Of a DNA stretch of 64,000 nt, positions 19,937 to 31,213 are shown piece after piece. The translations under genes and the position numbers were made by a program. The notes beneath the pieces were generated by a model. That model saw only the letters and a list, made by a program, of their open reading frames with translations, searched no databases and had not been told where the DNA came from. How positions within the stretch are numbered: the stretch's first letter is position 1; each line of letters starts with the position of its first letter. Source of the stretch: Dipteris shenzhenensis (Eukaryota > Polypodiophyta > Polypodiopsida > Gleicheniales); assembly GCA_047967505.1 (NCBI GenBank), contig CM106541.1. One strand, given 5' to 3'.

Positions 19937-22300
19937 TCAGAAGAATGAGGTAGAAAGAAACCAAGGCTGAGGCTGAAAATGCCAACTCAACCCTATAGAA
20001 GTCTCAGCAAAGAAGGGAGAGTCTCTCCAATCCTTGAGAAAAGTAACTCTCCTGGAGGAGGCTGCTCGAGATGATCCCTGCATGGTCGCCCATATGGCCA
20101 TGAGAGTGTGTACCGTATCTGTCCAAGTACTGGCCAAGGTCTGAGAAGGGTGAACCTGAGAACCCTCCATAGCCTCAATGCATCTGGCTCTCCAAATGTG
20201 CCATGCTACAATGCTAGCTAAAACCTCCCATGGAGAGTCAACCGAGGAATGAGAAGCCCTGAAGAGAGTGGCCGAAACATCCTCTAGAGAGCACGCCTCC
20301 ACACGGTGTCATCGGATGTGAAGAGCCCAAGAGGAGTCATGTCTCTTAAAGAAAACCTGGGGCCCTAAAAGAGTGAGCCAAGCCACTGATCCCCATGTCA
20401 TATAGAAGGGGAGGCGAACAAAAGTGCTGAAAAGTCTTGCAATCCCCTTCCATATGATTCTCGCCTGTCTGCAAACCCAAAGGCAGTGTTGCCTTGTCTC
20501 CGAAGCAGAAGGGTGGTAACGAGGGCAAGTAGGGTCAGCCCCGAACCTGGATCTCCATTGGTTCACTGCTATCCCAGCATGAATAGAAAGCCAAAAGAAG
20601 AGAGTGATTCTTCTATTCCGGTGGGATTTCCCGAGCCTCTGCCAAAAAATTTTCTGCAAGTCTGCAGAAATCTAAAAATTCTCCCAATGAGGAGCTCTGG
20701 TGGGCCTCCAACCCCTACAACTGAGCTGGAATTTCTTGGCATTACTGACCGTGTAATGAAAGAAGGGGATGCCCTTCTCTCGGTTCCCTTCATCTATCCA
20801 CTCCCATTCCCTAGGGTCCCACTACAAAAACTTAATTGGGATCTTTAATACTTAATAGAAGTCTCTTTTTTGGGGGAAAAAAAAAAACTTAATTGGGACA
20901 CCTCCATCGAGCCAGAGCCTCCATGAGCCCAGGGCAATGAGTAGCGGGTCAAGATCCAAGTACCACTGTGAAAGAGAGCCATGCTCCATGAAGCCCACTA
21001 TCCTGATTGGCTGAAACGGTACCTCCAACAAAATATCATCTGTGGATTTGGATAGCCTGCCCCCGAAGGAACATCAAATACTAGGGCATCCTCATGTGTG
21101 TTATGTAAAGCAATCACCTGCAAAGGAATGCCCAATCTGGAAAATGCCCCCATCCAGGTGGAACAAGTAATAGGCATGTCATGTGTGTTCACCCAATCCA
21201 AGGGCAAGGCTGCATCAATCTGTTGGACTCTCCCTGCACTCCCTCTGAGATTATGAACCACCTGGGCCTGTCGGTCTGCAGGAAGCATCTTGAAGCCTTT
21301 CCATGCTCCCACAGTAGATGCAGGGCCCCTCTCCCATCTGGGCCACTGCATGTAAAGAGAAGGTCCAAGTGGTTTGCCATGCTCATCCAAAATACTGTCA
21401 TTCCACATGATAGGTTCCCTTTCAATCTCTTCATGGGTGGGCGGGGGAATCCTGCGAAGAGCACTCCTGAAGCTGGCCCATGCTTTCAGGATAGCAACCA
21501 TAAGAGGGGAAGAAGGAGATCTGAGGTGGGCTGTGGTGAAAATCCATCTGGTACAGTGTGTCCAATCCTCTCCTGAAGTGGCCATACAAGACTGTATGCA
21601 TCTGATAAAGAAATCCTTCCAAGGCTCTTGCCCTAGCATAAGTCCTCTCACAACGACCTTGTAGAGTAAGGCTCTGCACTGTAGATCCGGGTCGATGATA
21701 TTCAAACCCCCTTCTCTTCTAGGAAGAATCAAGATCTCCCAAGCCACCCTGGTTGTAACATCAATTGTGCCATCCAGACCACTCGATACCATCCCTAGAG
21801 TGGCACCAACAAGAGCATAAAAACCATGCTGTGGCTAGCAGAACGTGGTTAACCACCACCACTCTGGATGCCAAGTCAAGTTTGGCTGAGCTCCAGAAAA
21901 GGAGCTTTCTTCTTATGCTCTCCAACACCGGAGCAAACTGCCTCTCTTCCTCTGAAGGGACGCTAACTATTGGCATATACCAATCTCACGTCTAAGAATC
22001 TCACGTCTCCAGGAATCAACGACTGTATGATAATAGTCACTAATTCCGGATAAGGCAAAAGCATATGGAATCCTGACACTGGCAGAACGTCCTCTCCGAT
22101 GAGGCCCACGAATCTGCAACACCACTGGAAAATGATATGAAGTGGAGACCCAGTAGAAATGCATACAGATCCACCTCTGTCAATGGAGTCTGGATGGCGT
22201 TTGTCTGAACCGGATCAAAAGTTTCCTCCTGAGGTAAGGGAGCCGCTCTGTATCGCTCTCCATCATGGTACTGGGTGTGCTGCAAGCTTTGGGCACCCTG
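19937..22300 (-). pseudogene. LINE-A ORF2 remnant of A4
   Basis: Read from high to low coordinates: a short post-endonuclease piece (RGRSASVRIP, SGISDYYHTVVDSWRREILRREIG), then the region after RT from QFAPVLESIRRKLLFW through the long open stretch 21792-20998. The C-terminal zf-RVT region follows around 20659-20309 (RRITLFFWLSIHAGIAVNQWRSRFG, HCLWVCRQAR), with the end at LSWHFQPQPW. The catalytic xVDD box is absent. The piece carries the micro-insertion at 20842-20882. Confidence 0.8.
20842..20882 (+). mobile_element. 41-bp LINE-A tail insertion with 16-bp TSD
   Basis: Inside A4, and opposite to it, lies TACTTAATAGAAGTCTC, a short T-run, GGGGG and an A-run. This is the last 40 or so bases of the LINE-A 3' end. 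AAAAACTTAATTGGGA occurs on both sides (20826-20841 and 20883-20898). It is an extremely 5'-truncated LINE insertion and shows that the LINE-A 3' end was recognised by a working machinery after A4 had landed. Confidence 0.85.
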
Positions 22301-22399
22301 CTGCCCTGGTGGTGTTGGGGTGCTCGGACCAGGGCGCCCTGCTGCTCCTGGTGGTCCTGGAGTGCATGGTACAGGGCGCTGGGGAGGTGCAGTCAGGGT

Positions 22400-23136
22400 A
22401 GTACATGAAGGAGCCGCACCAGAAGACCTCTTGGGTCTTTTTCTCTTCCTTGGGCAGTCTCTAGCAAAGTGCCCAAGGGTCCTGCAAATCCTACACTGGT
22501 CCTATCTACCTGCAATCTCGACTCTCTATAGAAAGAGAGAGCCATCTGGACGCTGAAGCATGATATGGTCATCTGAGATGTTAGGGTCAGAGACAATGAC
22601 CCTAACTCGAGGCACCCCGTCTGCTCTGACTGCCTCTGCCAAGGAAGAAGGCATCCCAAGAAGGGAGGGGATCTCAGTGACCACTCCGAATGTGGCTCCG
22701 ATAGTGGCAAGAAGTCGATGGTAGACCTGAGGAAGACCAGGAAATCTAATGAACAATGATGTGACTTGATTGTCCTCCTCAACCGGATCAAAGCCCAAGG
22801 TGTAGGGTAAAAGAAAGATCCTCCTCGAACCCAAAGCCAGAGGATTAGCTTTGAGAACAAGGGCTGTGGACTCGTGGGAGTTGAAAACCACTTGGGAGAA
22901 TCCACGTCCCAAAAGTTGAATATCCCTGAGGTGTGGGGCGAGATCTCCTGGTAATGCCGCCAGCATCCAGTCTCTAGCCTATGATTTGGAAGGGTGTGAC
23001 CCAAAGATGCGGGCGAAAAGTGATGTGGAGCCTTCTAGTTCCACATCTTTCTTGAGCTACTACAGCTCGTCTTTGAAAAAATGACAGTTCTCGCGGCCGG
23101 TGGAAGTGGACGAAGATTGGTTGAGTGGGGATCCAT
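22400..23136 (-). pseudogene. LINE-A ORF1 of A4
   Basis: The start at ATG 23136 gives the conserved MDPHS opening. The DUF4283 domain is well kept in the frame 22966-22526: LAPHLRDIQLLGRGFSQVVF, LALGSRRIFLLPYTLGFDPVEED, SLFIRFPGLPQVYHRLLATIG and VVTEIPSLLGMP. The zinc knuckle follows near 22500-22430 in a shifted frame. After it the sequence passes into the Pro/Arg-rich tail and the internal deletion. It is close in sequence to the ORF1 of A7. Confidence 0.82.
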
Positions 23137-23219
23137 TCGCCAATCGATGTGAAAGGGTCGATTCAAACACTGAAAAGGCTCCGTCCGTCAAACTGCTGCC
23201 CAGGACGCTTTGGAACACG

Positions 23220-23924
23220 GGCGTAGGAAGAAGGAGAATAGGAGAGGGAAGGAGAGAGTGGAAGAGGAGGAAAGGAGTCGGGGGGGGCTGCGGGGGGGAG
23301 GAGGAGGAGGAGGGGAGCTAGCGGTTAGGAAGGGAGGGGGCGGGGAGGGAGAGGAAGGGCGGGGAGAGGAAAGGAGGGGGCGGGTTAGGAAGGGAGGGAG
23401 GGGGCTGGCGGGGAGGGAGAGGGTGGGTGGGAGAGAGGAAGGGAGGGGGCTGGTTAGGAAGGGTGGGGGGGAGGAGGGGGGCGGGAGGGCAGAGGCAGCA
23501 GGCGGGAGGGGGGAGAGGGGAGCGGGTGGGGGAAAAGGAGGGGGCGGGGGAGAGGGAGGGAGGGGCGGGGGGGGGAGAGCGGAGCAGGCGGGGGGGGAGA
23601 GGGGAGCAGGCGGGGGTGAAGGAGGGGGCGGGGGAGAGGGAGGGAGGGGGCGGGGGGGAGGAGGGGGTGGGGAAGGCAGGGGGGTGGGGAAGGCAGGGGC
23701 AACAGGAGGGGGGGGAGAGGGGAGCGGGTAGCAGGCAGGTGGGGGAGGGAGGAGCAAGGGAAGGCGGGTGGGAAGAGGGGCAGCAGGCGGGTGGGGGAGG
23801 GGCAGCAAGGGAGGGCTGTGAGGGTAGCGAGGGGGGGAGGGAGAGGGGGGGGGCTAGCGAGGAGGAGGGTGAGGGAGGGGCTGATGGAGGGGGCAGCAGA
23901 GCTTCACGGGGAGGAGCAGCAGCT
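23220..23924 (-). repeat. Purine tract, 5' module of A4
   Basis: About 700 bp of nearly pure G/A on the plus strand with many G-runs of 4-8, such as GGGGGGGGAGAG near 23570-23580. It ends in GGGGAGGAGCAGCAGCTT, the reverse complement of the 5' cap. It faces the pyrimidine tract of A6 about 400 bp away. Confidence 0.85.
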
Positions 23925-23963
23925 TGACTCCAATCCAACTTAATTGACTTAGCTCCAATCTTT

Positions 23964-24199
23964 AAGGTAGGGGACTAGAGGATCTAACCTAAGGTTGGGA
24001 CAAGATAAAAGACTATCGCATTGATATGGGGGACCTTTAAGATTATGAAAAAGTATGAAACTTGACTTAAAACCTATAACTTCCCAAGGAGCTTAAAGTT
24101 CACCTCATAAGCCATGTTAGCTTGTTGAAAAGTATGTGGCTAACCCTTATTATGACTCATAGGATTTACATACAAGATGGAAGTCTAATAGGGGAGGCC
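23964..24199 (-). other. Possible 5' LTR or leader of the Ty3/gypsy relic
   Basis: This interval continues from the right-hand TSD of A4, so by position it should belong to the DNA that A4 entered, which on the other side is the gypsy gag leader. Composition is ordinary and no frame is conserved. I cannot define LTR ends or a PBS. Confidence 0.3.
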
Positions 24200-24300
24200 T
24201 TTTTTTTTTTCAGGAAAATTACTTCATTAAGTATGAATGAAAACCGCAAGAGCAAGCTCAAATGGAGGACATCATGCTATGCATGAGGGGGGGGGAAAAG
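24200..24300 (-). mobile_element. LINE-A 3' end fragment (A5)
   Basis: A T-run at 24201-24211 followed by TACTTCATTAAGTATGAATG, CGCAAGAGCAAGCTC and CATCATGCTATGCATG is the reverse complement of the LINE-A 3' UTR. Only about 90-100 bp are present, so this is another strongly 5'-truncated copy. Confidence 0.75.
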
Positions 24301-24330
24301 AGCTCAAAGGGAGCTAATACATTAGAGGGA

Positions 24331-24845
24331 AGCTGCTGCTCCTCCCCCTCTAGCTGCCCTCTCCCTTCAGCCCCTCCCCCTCAGCCCTCCCCTCCCTCTC
24401 TCAGCCCCCCTCCTCCTCTCAGCCCTCCCTTCAGCCCCTTCACCACCTCCCCCTTCCTCCCTTCCCCACCTCCCCCTCCCGACCTCTCCCTCCTCGCCCC
24501 CCCTTCCCCGCCTCCCCCTCTCCTCCTCGCCTCCCCCTCTCCCTCCCCACCTCCTCTCCCCCTCTACCCGCCTTCCTCCCTCCCCCCTGCCCCGCCTCCC
24601 TCCTCGCCTCCTCTCCCCCCTCTACCTGCCTCCCTCCTCTCCCTCCCCTCCCTGCCTCCCTTCCTCAGACTCCTCCCTCCCTGCCTCCTCTCCCCTTTCA
24701 CCTCCCTCCTCTCCGTCTCCTCCTCTTGGCTGCCTTCTCCTCCCGGTAGCCCCTCAGCCTCCTTCTCCCTCCCTCCTCTCCGTCTCCTCCTCCCAGCTAC
24801 CTCCTCCTTCCCCGGCAGCCCTCCCTCTCATCCTCCTCCTCCTTT
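24331..24845 (+). repeat. Pyrimidine tract, 5' module of A6
   Basis: About 510 bp of C/T-rich sequence made of short CTCC, CCTC and CTCAGCC units. It has fewer long homopolymers than in A3 or A7. It starts at the conserved cap and ends shortly before the ORF1 region. Confidence 0.85.
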
Positions 24846-24914
24846 ATTCTCGAGCAACTTAGTGCGAAAGGATCTTTTCAAGTGTTCAAGTGGCCTTACC
24901 CACCTCAATTGGCG

Positions 24915-25670
24915 ATGGCTGCCTTCAGCCAATCTCCATCCACTCCCACTGGCCGCGAAAACAATGATTTTGCCAAAGACGAGTTGCTGCAGCTTTAAAA
25001 ATACATAGAGCAAGAGACTTCGAGCTCTGTCTTTTCTCGCATCCATGGGGTCCCACCATTCCGGATTATAGGCTAGGGACTGGATGCTCTCCGCTCTACC
25101 TCGAGACCTCTCAGGGCACCTCACAGATGTTTGTCTGCTTAGGTGAGGATTCTTACAGGTTGTTTTTGACTCCTCGGAGGTAGCAGGTACAATGCTTCAG
25201 GCTAGCCCGTTAGCATTGAGCTCCAAGAGGATTTTTTTGACCCCTTTCTCCTTGGGGTTTGATCCTGTTGAGGAGGATAGCCCGATGACATCACTCTTTA
25301 TCAGATTTCTCGGCCTTCCTCAGATGTACCATTGACTTTTGCATTCCATTGGAGCTGCCTTTGGGATGGTTACCGAGATCCCCCCTCTCCTTGGGATGCC
25401 TTCCTTAGCAGCAACAGTAGAGGTGACAGGTCGGATGCGGTGGCTGCGTGTTAGGGTCATTGTCTCTGACCCTAACATCTTGGATGACCACATTATGCTT
25501 CAGTGTCCAAATGGCTCTTTCTTCAGAAGAGAGTTGAGATTGCAAGGAGACAGGATCAGTGTAGGATTTGCAGGACCCTTGGGCACTTTGCCAAAGATTG
25601 CTCGAGGAAAAGATAGAAGAAAAGACCTAAAGGGTCCACGGGTGCGCCTCATAACTCCACCGAGTTGAAC
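24915..25670 (+). pseudogene. LINE-A ORF1 of A6
   Basis: Starting near ATG 24915 by alignment with the MDxHSxN start of other copies, it keeps DELLQL, the DUF4283 region in mixed frames (FLQVVFDSSEVAG and FDPVEEDSP near 25150-25290) and AFGMVTEIPPLLGMPS. An open frame at 25339-25668 carries VIVSDPNILDDHIMLQCPNGSFF. The zinc-knuckle region follows near 25560-25620 (CRTLGHFAKDC in shifted frame). It is broken by stops and indels. Confidence 0.8.
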
Positions 25671-25689
25671 ATTCCTCACCTCACGACCA

Positions 25690-26865
25690 GCTCCTACCTC
25701 TTCCCACAGTGATAGACCTTCGACTTCACAGCCAGGACCGTCAGCCTCTCGTCCTTAGGATTCCAGATGCCTTTTATGCAGAGGAGGGCCTTACAGAGAC
25801 AGTGTTGAGGACTTGTGTATGTCATATGCATGATGGGCAGCTTTTTTCGATAGACTTAGCTGCAACCCTCTCTGGTATTAGCGACTTTTGTCTTTTAGTT
25901 GTTGCTGGTATCAGGAGGGGTGAGATCCTCATGCGTGAGATAGGTATCCCCCGTCAGCAACCAAGGGCCCAGCAGCAATCACTTTTAGATCAGAGAGCAA
26001 AGTATGCCTTTCATGCCAAAGAGTCATTTTGGACTCATACGGGAGGTAGGGTCAACAAGCAGTTCTTCATGCCTCCACTGCCTCATCCATTTTGATATCT
26101 TGTTGCTGCCGAAGATGATGATGATATTGATGACGATGCTGAGCTGATATATAGTCGACCATCGACATGACTATGTTGTACTTAGGAGACATAGTACTCC
26201 CATTCTGCATTTTTGCATTTTGCATTGGTATGGACGCTCATTTAGTAGCTCCACTACCACAACTTGTTGTATCAGGATTTTCATAGTCTCATAGACCCAT
26301 TGGTCTTCCGAAGACTTTAATAAACTTTCTTTCTTTCTTTTTCTACTCTTGGCTCCAGATATAGTAGGGAGAGCGTCTCACAGCTCATTGACTCAAGTGG
26401 AGTTCTTCAAACACATCTGGATGCCGTCTTGCAGGTAGCCACCGATTTCTATGTCTCCCTTGTTATAGCAGCAAATCCTGACGCTTAGGCCACAGATGAT
26501 GCTAGAGTGATTATTTCGCAACACTTACCTGGGTTGGTGACTGGGGATATGAGTGTCTCACTTGATGCACCCTTCACCAACTTTAGGACTACTCTCTCTG
26601 TCCTTCACAAGGGCAAGTGTCCTGGTTCAAATGGACTTACCCCCTTATTTTTATTACTTTTTGGGATCAGATTGGGGATCACATGGGTGAGATGCCAGAC
26701 TCACTTTCGGAGGGCCTCATTCATTTGATTCCAAAAGGGGGTTGCAAGAATTTAGTGTTTGAGTGGAGACCGATTACTGTGCTGGGCACTTTGTATAAAA
26801 TCTTAGCTAAAGCTATCAGCCTTCATTCTGCAACCCTTTCTTCCACTAGGAAAAATTGAAGCGAT
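25690..26865 (+). pseudogene. LINE-A ORF2 fragments of A6
   Basis: The first frame (25709-26095) matches the region after the endonuclease in A7: LRIPDAFYAEEGLTE, LSGISDF, RREI-type and YAFHAKESFW. An unrelated-looking stretch at 26096-26340 interrupts it. From 26345 the linker to RT resumes (SVSLDAPFTN, LHKGKCPGSNGLTPLF, PITVLGTLYKILAKAI) and ends at 26865. No catalytic box is included. Confidence 0.75.
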
Positions 26866-26869
26866 GCAA

Positions 26870-27180
26870 CCCACATGGTAGATTCCTATGACTCGGGTCA
26901 AGGGGCACACCTCAGCGAGACATTCTCCTTGCAGTTGCTACCTCTCGTCACAGACCTCACATTTTTCCAGGGAGCTCCAAGGAGAGGGTAACTTATCATC
27001 ATACACAGCCTCATCTAGATATCATTGACTTCTTGAGCCATGGGAAAGTTATCGTTCTTGGAGATTTCAACTGCAAATCCACAAGTAGCGATCATTGACT
27101 TTCAATGTCACTTTATCATGCTACCTAACATTAATATGGATGATGTAGGTACATCTCAAGTCTCCACATAGGGCACACTT
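26870..27180 (+). pseudogene. Possible endonuclease fragment of another LINE
   Basis: In one frame the phrase HTQPHLDIIDFLSHGKVIVLGDFNC appears near 27000-27075, shortened here to its key motif GDFNC, the APE-endonuclease Asp/Asn motif. Flanking residues do not match LINE-A or LINE-B. Stops follow soon after. The call rests on one motif and is tentative. Confidence 0.35.
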
Positions 27181-28867
27181 TCATGGATACGGGTAGGGCA
27201 ATGACCTGATGTCTACAATGGTCTAGATCCCACCAAAATTGCTTCTTGGTTACACATATCTATGAAGGAGCTGCAATCCTTTTGACCACTAATGAAATGT
27301 TATGGCAACACTTCAATTGCATCAATGAAGAGATGGTGTGGATCCTCCGTTCTTCCAAATAGGGCCTTAGTGGGATCCTTGTACTCACTTGGATTATAGC
27401 TCACAATTGCTGGAACTCACGTTGTGGGTTGTGATTGCTTTGACTCACTCATGACTTGCAACTCCTGAGTTCGCTTTGCTACTCAATTCGCGAGTGCCTT
27501 TGCTCAACAAAGTCCCTAGCTAAATTGCACAACTAAGGGCTTGAACTTTCTGAATTAAGACATGCATCTTCGCTAACTTTCCAAGTCATTAAGTCCTAGA
27601 CTGATATTTTCACTGCTTGATTGTGTATAGACTATCAAACATTTGTGACTATACATCAAGCAAGCTTGTTTTCCCATAGACCTAGAAGTATTGCAATAGT
27701 GGTGCTGGTTGCTAATCGGTGCATGGTTTTCTTTTGACAATCAAGACTATTTACCCCAGACATACAACCAAAATTGACATCCTTAAATGCTTTCCTAACT
27801 TGCCGCCATGATTTCATGTGGGTCAACCTATCATCCAAATCAAATTCAAGAATACTACCTTCTGGAAAGGATTCGAGGCTTCCTATCCATCCATTGGACC
27901 TCTGCTCAATGGAAGCTCAGTGGATACATTAACATTTGAGCCTTGCCTGATGAACACGTCGAATCGATGACATGGCAATTGTTGCTGATCGAACCCTTTT
28001 TGATGATGTGTCGATTGTCTCTGATCGAAACCTATTCGATGATGTAGAAACTATTCAATAGTCACACCACATCCAATAACATGGTAGAGTTCAAAAGTTG
28101 ATTTTGATTCAATGACCTGGCAAGTAGTGCTCGATCAAAACTCACATGTGGGGCAGTGATTTCTAACAAGCCACCTTGAAATACGCCACATTCAATGTTC
28201 TAGACTTGAAATTGCATGGTTTCTTTCTCAATGAGAAAGAGATTGCAGCATTTTTTGAATCTTAAACTGTACGCCAAGATGATAGGCATTAAATGTGAGG
28301 TTGCATGTAACGTCTCCTCTCATCATAATTGAAATAAGTAAAAGTATCATATTTCTCATAGCCCATGTTTATGTTTGTAATACATGCAACTCTTAAATTT
28401 GTGCATTGCATAGTTGTAATGATATTTGGTTCTCCACTCTCTCTAACTTTGCTAGGTTGCATTTTTGTATTCTTGGCTTATGTGGGTTGGCAGGTCAAGT
28501 ATTGGTTTTGCTGGATGTTCCGTACAATGTATTTGTAGACATTAGGTTAGTTGTTGTAAGTACCCTTGTCCCAATGATGTTTTTTCTCTTTCATTTTCTT
28601 CTTTTGCCATTTATTTTAATGATCAATTTGTTATTGCCCATTTGTTACTCTAAATTTAATATTTCATTTGCACAAATGTAACCCCTTCTAACATGGTATT
28701 TCTTCCATAGCTACATATTTTTTGCCCCAATTCATTGCAAAACCTTGTTTTCTCATACTAAGAGGCCAGCTACTATCATCTACTCATAATCTACATGTTT
28801 CAACAAATTTGTGACGTTTTCCATTGAACTAACTACATGCTTCATATTAGGCTAGCTGTGCGGTTAA
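27181..28867. other. Unassigned AT-rich interval
   Basis: No domain, RNA gene, LTR pair or tandem array was recognised. A loose repetition of TCGATGA with nearby CTGATCGAA occurs around 27960-28140. The longest plus-strand frame (28406-28681) is hydrophobic but has no family signature. This is either host intergenic DNA or very old transposon sequence. Confidence 0.4.
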
Positions 28868-31213
28868 GCTGAGTGATACAATCCCTAGAGTGGCACCAAC
28901 AAGAGCATACAATCCATGCTGTGGCTAGAAGAACCCGGTTAACCAAAACCACCCTGGAGGCCAAGTCAAGTTTGGCTGAGCTCTAGAAAAGGAGCTTTCT
29001 TCTGATGCTTTCCAACACCGGAGCAAACAGTTGTGAAGGAGAGATGCCCACCCCAACCTGGCAGCCCAAATATCTGACGGAGACGCCGCTCTGTACCCAA
29101 GTGAAGCCAATATCATTACCCCAATCCAGGGTGTCATCCTCGCAAATCCAAAAACCACTGGATTTATGCAAATTAATGTGTGCACCTATAGCCGTGCAAA
29201 ACAAATCCAAGGCTGTCCGGAAGGATTTGAGTGTCTTGGGGGAGGCATTCAAAAAACAGCCGTGTCATTTGTCAACTCACTATCCAGGAGCTCTTCTTCC
29301 CGGCAGATAGGAAGCCTCAGCCCATAAATATCAGCTTAAGATCTAATGTAGATACTCATAGCTTATGCCACAAAGAGAGAAAGAAACGGGGCAAGAGGAC
29401 ATCCCTGGCGGAAGGATCTGGAAATCTGAAACTTGTCCTCTCTTACGTTCTAAGGCCTCCCAAAATGAGAAAATATTATAAAAAATACTTATGCCATGCA
29501 CAAACCCTGTCTGCATGTCATGAATGAAATCTGGAAGAAAAACCTGTAGCCGCAGACTGATGGCTTTCACCAAAATCTTGTAAAAAGTGATCAATAGAGT
29601 GATGGGTCTCCATTGAGACACAAGATTCCTATTACCCCCTTTGGGATGAGATGAATGAGACCATCTGTAAGTGAGTCCGGCATCTCACTAGAGTCCCACA
29701 TGCCCTGTAGGGCTGATGTAATGTGATCACCAATCTGCTCCCAAAAAGTAATAAAAAAGGAGGGGTAAGTCCATCTGAACCGAGGCACTTGCCCTTGTGA
29801 AGGGCAAGTAATGCAGTCTTGAATTCTGCATTGGTGAAAGGTGCATCCAGAGAAACATACATCTCATCCTTCACCAATACAGGGATACACTGCCAAATAA
29901 CCTCTTTGGCATCATCAATGGCCTGTGTGCCTGGATCTGCAGTAAGAAAGGATGCAAAAAAATCTGAAGCTACACGCATGACAGCATCAGGATCTGACTG
30001 TAACACCCCGTCTGAGTCAACAAGCTGCGAAACACTATCTCTACTATGACTAGGCCCATGAGTAGAGAAGAAGTGTTTGTTGACCTTGCCACCCATCTGA
30101 ATCCAAAAGGATTCTCGTGCATGAAAGGCATATTCTGCTCTCTGATTCACCAATGTTTGCAAATGAGCCCTTGCTGCAGCAAGGCGCTGCTGAGAATCCA
30201 AGCATCTGTGGGGCCTCTTCTGCTCTTCACTCTGAAGGGACGCTAGCTGCTGGCGTATACCAATCTCACATCTGAGAATCTCACGACTCCTAGAATTAGC
30301 GATTGTATGATAATAGTCACTAATTCCGGATAAGGCTGCAGCTACCTGAGATGGTGGACAGCTCCACCCTGTATGTGAGAAACCCAAATCTGTAAAAATA
30401 TCCTCCGTGAGGCTCTCCTCTGCATAAAAAGCATCTGGAATCCTGACACTGGCAGAGCGTCCTCTCCGATGAGGCTCAAGAATCTGCAACACCATTGGAA
30501 AATGATATGAGGTGGAAACCCCAGTAGAAATGCATACAGATCCTCCTCTGTCCAGTGCCCAATCGTCTACATAAAATCTGTCAATCCGTGCATGAATGGG
30601 CATGTGTATTCTCCTGTTCGACCAAGAGTACAGGAGTGACTGTGGCATAATATGAAAGGCATCATCCAACAAGTGTCCCTGCCACTGAACTGAAAGAGGA
30701 AGGCATCCCAGGCTACCCTCTCTAAAGAATGAATTCCACCGTATCTGCCTCCCTTTTTGTCTGAAGGCAACTCAACCATGTTGAAGTCGCCACCAATGAT
30801 CCAAGAATCTGCAATGGGGGCCCAAGAGAGTAACTCCTTCCAAAAGGAGATCCGCTCCCCTCTGTTGTTGGGAGCATAAAGATTGAGAAGACCAATCTTA
30901 CGCCCTCCAATCAAAATAATGATCCATTGAGCTCTAGAAGGGGAGATAATACCATGACCAGCAACCAAGGGGAGGATAGAAAGAGAGACCGAAATGTAAG
31001 TACCTCCCCTTGTGCCCATAGCAGGCGACCAGAAGGTATGTCCTGAAAGTAGTTTGCCAGACTTAGAGCAATCACCTGGCATCCAGCTTGTGTTCCTGGA
31101 TAAAAAGGATATCAATAGCACCTCCAGTGACGCCTGGATGAAGCTGGCAGCTGCCTACGGCGACAGTGTGGAACTCCGCCTAGGCCGTGTATGTTCCAGC
31201 TGACTATCCTCAT
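28868..31213 (-). pseudogene. LINE-A ORF2 of A7
   Basis: ATG 31213 gives MRIVSWNIHGLGG, endonuclease motif I. The next frames carry GLLNLYAPNNRGE and SWIIGGDFNMVE (30910-30770) and the SDHFP-like end. The linker is open in 29632-30672 (RIPDAFYAEESLTE, YAFHARESFW, LLALHKGKCLGSDGLTP). RT fingers follow (MSQWRPITLL, DMQTGFVHG) in 29621-29343. Compared with A3, the KAYDKVDW segment is missing, joining FWEALE directly to SDFQI. The catalytic box reads LTNDTAVF, with Asn at the first Asp. The last frame is 29252-28983. Confidence 0.83.

Larger units (their letters stand above)
19833..23950 (-). mobile_element. LINE-A copy A4, internally deleted, candidate TSD
   Basis: Minus-strand copy with the 5' cap at 23909-23924, purine tract, ORF1 (23136-22400), part of ORF2 and the family 3' end with T-run at about 19830. 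AGCTCCAATCTTT occurs at 19820-19832 and 23951-23963 and is a candidate TSD, although it starts 26 bases outside the cap. Comparison with A3 and A7 shows two internal losses: most of the endonuclease, and the whole RT palm (sequence jumps from REIGICQ to QFAPVLES at about 21970). It could not have moved on its own proteins. Confidence 0.83.
24331..26865 (+). mobile_element. LINE-A copy A6, 3'-truncated
   Basis: It starts at the cap AGCTGCTGCTCCTCCCC (24331-24347), has a pyrimidine tract to about 24845, ORF1 from 24915, and pieces of ORF2 up to RT (26865). Most of the endonuclease is missing, and the C-terminal half, 3' UTR and tail are lacking. It forms a head-to-head pair with A4. Confidence 0.82.

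Noticed and set aside
23188-23938. Gly/Glu-rich and Pro-rich frames of up to 206 codons on both strands
   Set aside because: Mirror-image open frames on the two strands of the A4 tract, with no family match, which is expected from R/Y composition.
28406-28681. Hydrophobic 91-codon frame as a membrane protein gene
   Set aside because: The hydrophobicity follows from T-rich DNA. There is no start context, domain or conserved partner.
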